In this document: one piece after another, positions 23,799 to 28,794 of the stretch
Layout: each line of letters starts with the position of its first letter
How positions within the stretch are numbered: the stretch's first letter is position 1
Source: M55B165 sp051744245
GTDB taxonomy: Bacteria > Actinomycetota > Humimicrobiia > Humimicrobiales > Humimicrobiaceae
Direction of reading: 5' to 3'
Assembly (NCBI GenBank): GCA_051744245.1
Contig: JBNJCV010000017.1
Location: 1-28,794 of the forward strand
Length of the DNA: 28,794 nt
Position numbers and translations under genes: made by a program
Notes under the pieces: generated by a model
Database searches by the model: none
What the model saw: only the letters and a program-made list of their open reading frames with translations
What the model was told of the DNA's origin: nothing

Positions 23799-25241
23799 AT
23801 GGCTAAAGATAAAAAATATGATGTAATAATAATAGGGGCAGGAATTATGGGGTGTTCGGTGGCAAGAAAACTGAGCTTCTATAACCTGAAAGTAGGCGTT
23901 GTTGAGAAAAATTCTTATGTATGTGGGGGGCAGAGCAAGGCTAATGGCGGAGTTATACATGGTGGCCATAATGCCAGGGAAGGGACGCTGAAAGCTAAAT
24001 TTAATGTAATGGGCAATAGGATGTTCTCAAGCCTCTGCAAAGATTTAGGAGTTAGTTTTAAAAGAACTGGGTTGCTGGTCATAGCCATAGAAAGCCATGA
24101 GCTGGAAATGCTGGAAAAGTTAAAAGAGCGGGGAAAGGCTAATGGGGTGAGGGGCGTAAGTATAATTGGCAAACATGAACTTAAAAAAATGGAGCCTAAT
24201 GCCAACCCCAGTGCTATTTGTGCCCTTCATGTTCCCACTGCAGGAATAGTGGATGTGCACAGGCTGGTTATAGCCCTGGCAGAGCATGCGGCAGTAAACG
24301 GGGTTGACTTCATTTTTGAAAATGTTGTGCAAAGCCTGGTATTGGATGGAAAAAAAGTTGTGGGCCTGAGAACAGATAAGGGGCAATACCAATGCAGTAT
24401 GGTGATAAACTGTGCAGGAGTTGAAAGCGCAGGTATTGCAAAAATGGCTGGGATTTCCAGGTTTAAAATAATTCCAAGAAAGGGCGAATACTACATCTTA
24501 GATAAAAAATATAGGGGTTTTGTAAGAAGGCCTTGCTTTCCGGTTCCCACCCCACATGGCAAAGGGGTAGCTGTTTTCCCTACAGTTAACGGAAATATTA
24601 TTTTTGGCGGTAATTCAGTGGAAATAAAGGACAAATATGATACCTCCACAACCAGGCAAGGCTATAGGGAGGTTCTGGGAAGAGCCGGGAGAATAATTCC
24701 GGATATTGGGGAAAAAGAGATAATAACCGCTTTTTCCGGAATCAGGTCTTCTGTATCAGGCCATGACTTTATTATTGATACTGGGAGTATGAATGGCCTT
24801 ATTAACCTGATAGGCATAGATTCACCGGGCTTAAGCTCTGCGCCTGCCATTACAGAGCATGTTTTTGCTAAGGTGGATAAATTGTTTGGGCTGGCAAGGC
24901 AACCAGAAAAAAAAGCCAAATACAGTTTAAAGCCACTGTTTAGGGAGCTTGGCTCAAAGGAAAAAAAGAAATGGCTGGCAAGGGAGGAGCGGTTTGGAAG
25001 GATAGTATGCAGATGTGAGAAAATAACTGAAGGTGATATCGTAAATGCTATAAATGCTCCGATTGCTGCAACCACATTGGATGCAATAAAGTTTAGGACC
25101 AGGGCAACTTCTGGCAGATGCCAGGGTGGATTTGGACTGGCAAGGATTATGGGAATACTGAATGGGGAAAGCGGCCTGGGTTATGCAGATATTAGGAAAA
25201 ATATGCCCGGATCCAATATTGTAATAGGTAAAGCCAGGTAG
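23799..25241 (+). CDS. FAD-dependent oxidoreductase with C-terminal BFD-like [2Fe-2S] region
   Basis: A 480-residue flavoprotein of the DAO fold, like GlpA-type glycerol-3-phosphate or L-2-hydroxyglutarate oxidases. The FAD-binding GAGIMG (13-18) is followed by ANGGVIHGGHN, INCAGVES and the C-terminal flavin loop GIDSPGLSSAPAI (339-351). Residues 400-450 match the BFD-like iron-sulfur domain: CRC at 404-406 with EKITEGDI, and SGRCQGGFG at 438-446. The family usually has a fourth cysteine, CQGxxC; here that position, 446, is glycine, leaving Cys404, Cys406 and Cys441. The substrate is unknown. It is followed after 136 bases by the corrinoid methyltransferase operon, which may share its physiology. 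Confidence 0.85.
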   Translation: MAKDKKYDVIIIGAGIMGCSVARKLSFYNLKVGVVEKNSYVCGGQSKANGGVIHGGHNAREGTLKAKFNVMGNRMFSSLCKDLGVSFKRTGLLVIAIESHELEMLEKLKERGKANGVRGVSIIGKHELKKMEPNANPSAICALHVPTAGIVDVHRLVIALAEHAAVNGVDFIFENVVQSLVLDGKKVVGLRTDKGQYQCSMVINCAGVESAGIAKMAGISRFKIIPRKGEYYILDKKYRGFVRRPCFPVPTPHGKGVAVFPTVNGNIIFGGNSVEIKDKYDTSTTRQGYREVLGRAGRIIPDIGEKEIITAFSGIRSSVSGHDFIIDTGSMNGLINLIGIDSPGLSSAPAITEHVFAKVDKLFGLARQPEKKAKYSLKPLFRELGSKEKKKWLAREERFGRIVCRCEKITEGDIVNAINAPIAATTLDAIKFRTRATSGRCQGGFGLARIMGILNGESGLGYADIRKNMPGSNIVIGKAR

Positions 25242-25242
25242 G

Positions 25243-25291
25243 CTTCCCTGCAGCATTTTTTATGGTTGGGATATAACTAGCAGCAGGGAAG
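25243..25291 (+). repeat. Long-loop inverted repeat after the FAD oxidoreductase gene
   Basis: CTTCCCTGC (25243-25251) and GCAGGGAAG (25283-25291) are perfect 9-base inverted repeats with a 31-base loop. It begins next to the stop codon and could act as a transcript 3' end, but no T-run follows. Confidence 0.4.
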
Positions 25292-25312
25292 TTAATAGCT
25301 TTAAGTTGGGGT

Positions 25313-25357
25313 TTAGAATTAAAGAATTCTAACCGGAAATATTATATGTTAGAATTA
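25313..25357 (+). promoter_or_regulatory. TTAGAATT repeat cluster upstream of the corrinoid operon
   Basis: TTAGAATT (25313-25320) is perfectly inverted as AATTCTAA (25325-25332) across a 4-base AAAG centre, and extended by GG/CC beyond a single bulge. TTAGAATTA occurs again at 25349-25357. The site is 20-65 bases before the corrinoid protein gene. It may be a repressor or activator site, or an mRNA hairpin. Confidence 0.4.
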
Positions 25358-25377
25358 GTAAAAAAGATTAAGGGGAA

Positions 25378-26028
25378 ATGGAAGAATTAGAAGAATATAA
25401 AAAGGACTTTTACGAGTCTTTGCTGGTAATGGATAAAGTAAAGGTATCTGAAACTATCGGTGAATACCTAAAACATTTTAATAAAGAAGAAGGCGTGGTA
25501 AATGCTATAGAAAAAGTGGTAAGCCCAACCCTAGAAAGAATAGGAAGGGAATGGGAGTCTGACCTCATATCTTTATCCCAGCTTTACATAATCAGTAAAC
25601 TATGCGAAGAGATTGTGGATGCTTTACTGCCAGACAGCAATGTACAAAGGAAAGCTACTCCTAAGCTGGCAATTGCAGTTTTTGAAGATTACCACCTGCT
25701 GGGCAAAAGGCTTGTACGGTCGGCACTGCGTTCAAATGGGTACGCAGTAATAGATTATGGCCATGGAGTAAGCGTTAGCGAACTTGCAGAAAGGGTTAAC
25801 CGCGATAAGCCTGACATACTGCTAATATCAACCCTAATGCTATCCTCAGCACTGCATATAAAAAAACTTAATTCCAAATTTAAAAACAACCGCCCAAAAT
25901 TATTTGTGGGCGGTGCCCCTTTCCTGTTTGACAATGACCTGTGGAAGGAAGTTGGGGCTGATGCTATGGGAAGCAGTGCCAGTGATGCCATAAATTTGGT
26001 AAACAGGGTAACCGGGAGACAAGCATGA
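25378..26028 (+). CDS. Corrinoid (B12-binding) methyltransferase protein
   Basis: This small protein carries a cobalamin that accepts and donates methyl groups between two methyltransferases (MtaC/MtbC/MttC type). The N-terminal helical cap spans about residues 1-90 (VVSPTLERIGREWE, LSQLYIISKLCEEI). The Rossmann-like B12 domain has the lower-axial-ligand motif DYHLLG at 104-109 with His106, then ISTLMLSSA and VGGAPF. Length 216 is normal. AAGGGG lies very close (2 bases) before the ATG. The stop overlaps the next gene's ATG (ATGA, 26025-26028), so corrinoid protein and methyltransferase are made together. Confidence 0.93.
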   Translation: MEELEEYKKDFYESLLVMDKVKVSETIGEYLKHFNKEEGVVNAIEKVVSPTLERIGREWESDLISLSQLYIISKLCEEIVDALLPDSNVQRKATPKLAIAVFEDYHLLGKRLVRSALRSNGYAVIDYGHGVSVSELAERVNRDKPDILLISTLMLSSALHIKKLNSKFKNNRPKLFVGGAPFLFDNDLWKEVGADAMGSSASDAINLVNRVTGRQA

Positions 26029-27086
26029 GCATAGAGGGCAAGTTTTCTCCAATGGAAAGAGTCCTAGAGACTATACAGTTTAAGGAGCCTGATAAGGTCC
26101 CCCTATTTTTAATGTTAACCTTGCATGGAGCAAAAGAGTTAGGGTTGGGTATTAAAGAGTATTTTTCTAAGCCTGAATATGTCGCAGAAGGGCAATTGAG
26201 GTTAAGGGAAAAATACCAGAATGACTGCCTTAACAGCCTTTTCTATGCTGCTATAGAAATAGAAGCCTGGGGCGGGGAAGTTATTTTTGTAGAAGATGGC
26301 CCTCCCAATAGCGGTGAGCCAATTATTGGAAACAAGAAGAAAATAAATGAATTGGAAGCCCCCAAAATATCTGAATCAAAACCACTTAAGAAGGTATTAA
26401 AGGCTATATCTATATTAAGTGAAAAAGCAAAGGGGGCGGTACCCGTAATTGGGGTGGTTATGTCCCCATTTTCTGTTCCCATTATGCAAATGGGCTTTGA
26501 CAAGTACCTTGACCTGTTTTACCAAGACAAGAAACTATTTAAAAAATTGATGGAAATAAACAAGGGTTTTTGCATCAAGTGGGCAAATGCCCAGGTTGAT
26601 GCAGGGGCTGACGCCATCTGCTATTTTGACCCCTTTTCTTCAACCAGCATTATTGAAAAGAGTGATTATCTAAAGTTTGGATTTCCTATTGCCAGGGAAG
26701 TAATAAGGAGCATCAATGCTCCGACTGCCACCCATTTTGCATCTGGGAGAAGCTACCGCTTACTTGACCAGGTAGCTGAAACCCAAACAAAGATAGTAGG
26801 GGTAAGCTGCTTAGAAGACCTTACCATGATAAAGAATAAATGTTATGGAAAGCTTACCGTCCTGGGTAATTTAAATGGCATTGGCATGCGAAAATGGGAT
26901 AGGAAAAAAACAGAGGAGCAAGTAAAAAGCATTATTTTGCAAGCTGGCACCGGCGGGGGCTTTATAATTTCTGATAACCACGGTGAAATACCATGGTTTG
27001 TAAGCGATGAGACCTTGCTGGCATTAAGGGAAGCAGTGAACAGATGGGGACAGTATCCCCTGGATTGGATTAAGGATTATGGCTGA
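26025..27086 (+). CDS. Uroporphyrinogen-decarboxylase-family (MtaA/CmuA-like) methyltransferase
   Basis: Members move a methyl group between a corrinoid protein and coenzyme M, tetrahydrofolate or another acceptor. The 353-residue TIM-barrel product opens FSPMERVLETIQFKEPDKVP, typical of the family, and keeps DAGADAICYFDPFSS and the GNLNGIG strand. MtaA/MtbA enzymes bind zinc through HxC and a later Cys. Here the first site reads H237-F-A239 and the region of the last cysteine reads SDNHGEIP with His319 and Glu321, so both cysteines are absent. I cannot tell acceptor or donor. It overlaps the corrinoid gene by 4 bases and the next gene by 8. Confidence 0.87.
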   Translation: MSIEGKFSPMERVLETIQFKEPDKVPLFLMLTLHGAKELGLGIKEYFSKPEYVAEGQLRLREKYQNDCLNSLFYAAIEIEAWGGEVIFVEDGPPNSGEPIIGNKKKINELEAPKISESKPLKKVLKAISILSEKAKGAVPVIGVVMSPFSVPIMQMGFDKYLDLFYQDKKLFKKLMEINKGFCIKWANAQVDAGADAICYFDPFSSTSIIEKSDYLKFGFPIAREVIRSINAPTATHFASGRSYRLLDQVAETQTKIVGVSCLEDLTMIKNKCYGKLTVLGNLNGIGMRKWDRKKTEEQVKSIILQAGTGGGFIISDNHGEIPWFVSDETLLALREAVNRWGQYPLDWIKDYG

Positions 27087-28650
27087 TAGGTTATGCCTGC
27101 TTGCTTGCGGGAATTTCAAAAAAGAAATTGACTCAATCCTCAAAAAAAATGAATTCAAAGATATACAGTCATCCTATTTTGCCCCTTACTGTTTTGTGCA
27201 AAAGTTAAAAAAAGATACACAAAATTTCTCTTTTTCCAAAAGTGATTTTAAAGAATGCGGAAAATTAGAAGTAATATGCGGCCCATTTTGTATAAAAGGC
27301 ATTGAATTTAAAAAAGACATAAAAGATAAAGTTCACCTGGTGCAGGAAAAAAACTGCCTGAATTTTTTAATAAATTCTGATATGGTAGAAAGCTTGATAG
27401 ACAATAAATATTTTTTATTGTATCCGGGCCTGCTTAGGCAGTGGGAAACTGTAATAGAAGATACCTGGGGCTTTGATAAGAAAACTGCCCGGGACTTTTT
27501 CAGTGAATCCTCAAATAAACTATTGCTGCTTGATACCGGGGTTGATCCTGAAGCCAGGAAAAATATTGTAAATCTTTCTAATTACCTTGACCTGGGGTAT
27601 GAAGTTTTTGAAGCTGGTTTAGGGCATCTTGAGCTTGTAATAAGAAATCTCAATTTTTCCTGGGAAAAAGAAAAATCCAGCCTTGAATACCAGCGCAAAA
27701 TTGCAAAAGTTGGAAATAAAATAGCTGCCTATGAATTTACTTTTGATATATTGAAAGAACTGGTAAATATCGTCAGTGAAGAGGAAATAATTAAAAAAAT
27801 ATTTACTTTATTTGATATCCTGTTTAGGCCAAAAAAAATATTTTATGGGTTAGTTGAAAATGGCCAGATAGCCAGGTTCTATGGAAGAGGAAGAGGAGGG
27901 AAAAACCTGTTGCCTGGAAGCAAGGAAGCTAAAAAAAAGATGCTAAATTTATGTAATATCGGAAAAGTAAAGGAATATAGGGTGGTGGGTAAAAACAGTT
28001 TTTTGCTGAAAATCAGCTATAAAGGCACTAAATTTGGATATGTGCTGGTGGAAGGGATAGAGATTGAGAAGTACCTTAAAAGATACCTAAACGAGATACT
28101 CTCTTTTAGGGGGGTTTTCGGTTTGGCTATATTTAATGCCAGAAGGTATGATGAAATTGAAGAATTAAAGGAAAATTACAGGTTCTTAAGCTACCATGAT
28201 TCCCTTACTTCTTTGTATAACCGCAGTTACTTCGAAGAAGAGCTTCAAAGGATTGGTAGAGACCTTTCCCGTTTTTTGCCTTTTACTGTGGTTACTGCAG
28301 ATATTAACAAATTAAAAGACATCAATGATGAATATGGTCACAGCATAGGCGATTTAGCAATTAAGGGCGTGGCAGAAATATTTTCTTCCATTTTCAGGAA
28401 AAGTGATGTTATTGCCAGGATAGGGGGAGATGAGTTTTGTGTTTTAATGCCCAATACAGCACAAAGCACTGCAGAAGAAAAGCTGAGACAGTTAGAGAAA
28501 AAAATTTACAATTTTAACTTGAAGGAAAAAGGGATTAGCATAAGTGTTGCGCTTGGCCATTTTACGGCTACCGATGCCAGCATGGATATGAAGGAGATTT
28601 TAAAAAAGTCAGATGAAGAAATGTATAAAAATAAGAGGAAAGAATGCTAA
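27079..28650 (+). CDS. DUF1638-like / GAF-like / GGDEF diguanylate cyclase
   Basis: A 523-residue protein expected to make cyclic di-GMP. The C-terminal GGDEF domain (about 370-523) has HDSLTSLYNR, DINKLKDINDEYGH, an intact GGDEF signature at 449-453, and the product-inhibition I-site RxxD (RKSD, 440-443) at the correct spacing. Residues 1 to about 195 resemble DUF1638, a family known beside corrinoid methyltransferases: LACGNFKKEI, then a cysteine-rich ICGPFC, PGLLRQWE, LLLDTG and a final helix. Residues about 215-355 look GAF-like. There is no signal peptide or membrane segment. The gene overlaps the methyltransferase by 8 bases and has TAAGGAT just upstream, so it is part of the same operon. 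Confidence 0.85.
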   Translation: MADRLCLLACGNFKKEIDSILKKNEFKDIQSSYFAPYCFVQKLKKDTQNFSFSKSDFKECGKLEVICGPFCIKGIEFKKDIKDKVHLVQEKNCLNFLINSDMVESLIDNKYFLLYPGLLRQWETVIEDTWGFDKKTARDFFSESSNKLLLLDTGVDPEARKNIVNLSNYLDLGYEVFEAGLGHLELVIRNLNFSWEKEKSSLEYQRKIAKVGNKIAAYEFTFDILKELVNIVSEEEIIKKIFTLFDILFRPKKIFYGLVENGQIARFYGRGRGGKNLLPGSKEAKKKMLNLCNIGKVKEYRVVGKNSFLLKISYKGTKFGYVLVEGIEIEKYLKRYLNEILSFRGVFGLAIFNARRYDEIEELKENYRFLSYHDSLTSLYNRSYFEEELQRIGRDLSRFLPFTVVTADINKLKDINDEYGHSIGDLAIKGVAEIFSSIFRKSDVIARIGGDEFCVLMPNTAQSTAEEKLRQLEKKIYNFNLKEKGISISVALGHFTATDASMDMKEILKKSDEEMYKNKRKEC

Positions 28651-28657
28651 AAATGTT

Positions 28658-28695
28658 AATTACCCAGGCTGCCAAACAAGTTATTCCTGGTAATT
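28658..28695 (+). repeat. Hairpin after the diguanylate cyclase gene
   Basis: AATTACCCAGG (28658-28668) pairs with CCTGGTAATT (28686-28695) with one bulged C, a 10-base stem and a 17-base loop. It lies 8 bases after the stop, so it may mark the operon end, but it lacks a T-run. Confidence 0.35.
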
Positions 28696-28707
28696 TAGCA
28701 GATTGAG

Positions 28708-28737
28708 TTAGTAATTGGCTGTATCATTTAATATAAT
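28708..28737 (+). promoter_or_regulatory. Candidate promoter for obgE
   Basis: TATAAT (28732-28737) with a weak -35 TTAGTA (28708-28713) 18 bases upstream, about 27 bases before the obgE start. A promoter here would be needed since obgE has lost its usual upstream neighbour rpmA. Confidence 0.4.
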
Positions 28738-28763
28738 AATAGCCCAAATATGAAGGTGATGGC

Positions 28764-28794
28764 ATGTTCTTAGACGAGGCAAAAATTAATATAA
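28764..28794 (+). CDS. obgE: Obg-family GTPase, N-terminal fragment (runs off the window)
   Basis: Only ten codons are present, reading MFLDEAKINI, which matches the conserved Obg start (MFxDxAxIxV). AAGGTGA lies at 28753-28759, a normal distance upstream. Obg is a ribosome-assembly GTPase that normally follows rplU-rpmA, which supports the call. The fragment is short, so the assignment leans on context. Confidence 0.72.
   Translation, partial: MFLDEAKINI

Noticed and set aside
25242..25377. Cobalamin riboswitch before the corrinoid gene
   Set aside because: The spacer is only 136 bases, and I see no B12-box-like sequence or multi-helix core; only the two inverted repeats already listed.

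Overview
The window is one long, AT-rich, AGG-arginine-rich block of bacterial chromosome. Almost all of it is on the + strand. It has three parts: a tRNA cluster, a conserved housekeeping backbone, and two accessory inserts near the right end. The backbone order is tig, clpP, clpX, valS, folC, small membrane gene, ndk, (DUF4321, maf), mreB, mreC, mreD, PBP2, rodA, TIGR03960-type radical SAM, TIGR03936/DUF2344, rng, rplU, rpmA, obgE. From memory this closely follows the order in Actinobacteria such as Streptomyces (clpX-valS-folC-membrane protein-ndk-mreBCD-PBP2-rodA ... rne/rng-rplU-rpmA-obg). The ClpP active-site region (GQAASAAAVLL, VLLHQP) also looks like actinobacterial ClpP2. The low GC, together with corrinoid methyl-transfer genes, suggests a deep-branching, anaerobic, rod-shaped lineage in or near Actinobacteriota. 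This placement is an inference and not proven here.

Layout. 1-504: five tRNA genes (Arg-TCT cut by the window edge, His, Arg-TCG, Lys, Leu). 595-6583: protein folding and proteolysis (trigger factor, ClpP, ClpX), then valyl-tRNA synthetase. 6596-9675: folate polyglutamylation, a membrane zinc-ribbon protein, nucleoside diphosphate kinase, DUF4321 and Maf. 9693-15070: the complete elongasome set MreB-MreC-MreD-PBP2-RodA, with short spacers or overlaps. 15074-19189: radical SAM protein, its DUF2344 partner and RNase G/E, ending in a hairpin terminator.

Insert 1 (about 19200-21622) is a self-contained metal-response unit. It has a strong promoter, an inverted-repeat operator, an ArsR/SmtB repressor with both alpha3 cysteines and a complete alpha5 D-H-H-E site, a Zn/Cd/Pb-type P1B ATPase, and its own terminator. 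It separates rng from rplU. rplU-rpmA then form a short unit with a clear terminator.

Insert 2 (about 22526-28650) separates rpmA from obgE, whose first ten codons are visible at the right edge. It contains a divergent DUF1634-TauE/SafE pair on the - strand, a FAD oxidoreductase with a C-terminal BFD-like [2Fe-2S] region, and a tightly coupled three-gene operon: corrinoid protein, UroD/MtaA-family methyltransferase, and a DUF1638-like/GAF-like/GGDEF protein. The last gene overlaps the methyltransferase gene and would link c-di-GMP synthesis to corrinoid methyl transfer. It is the best candidate in the window for an undescribed system. Several enzymes here depart from family consensus at metal ligands or conserved motifs: the methyltransferase zinc site, the fourth BFD cysteine, and the HP motif of the P1B ATPase.
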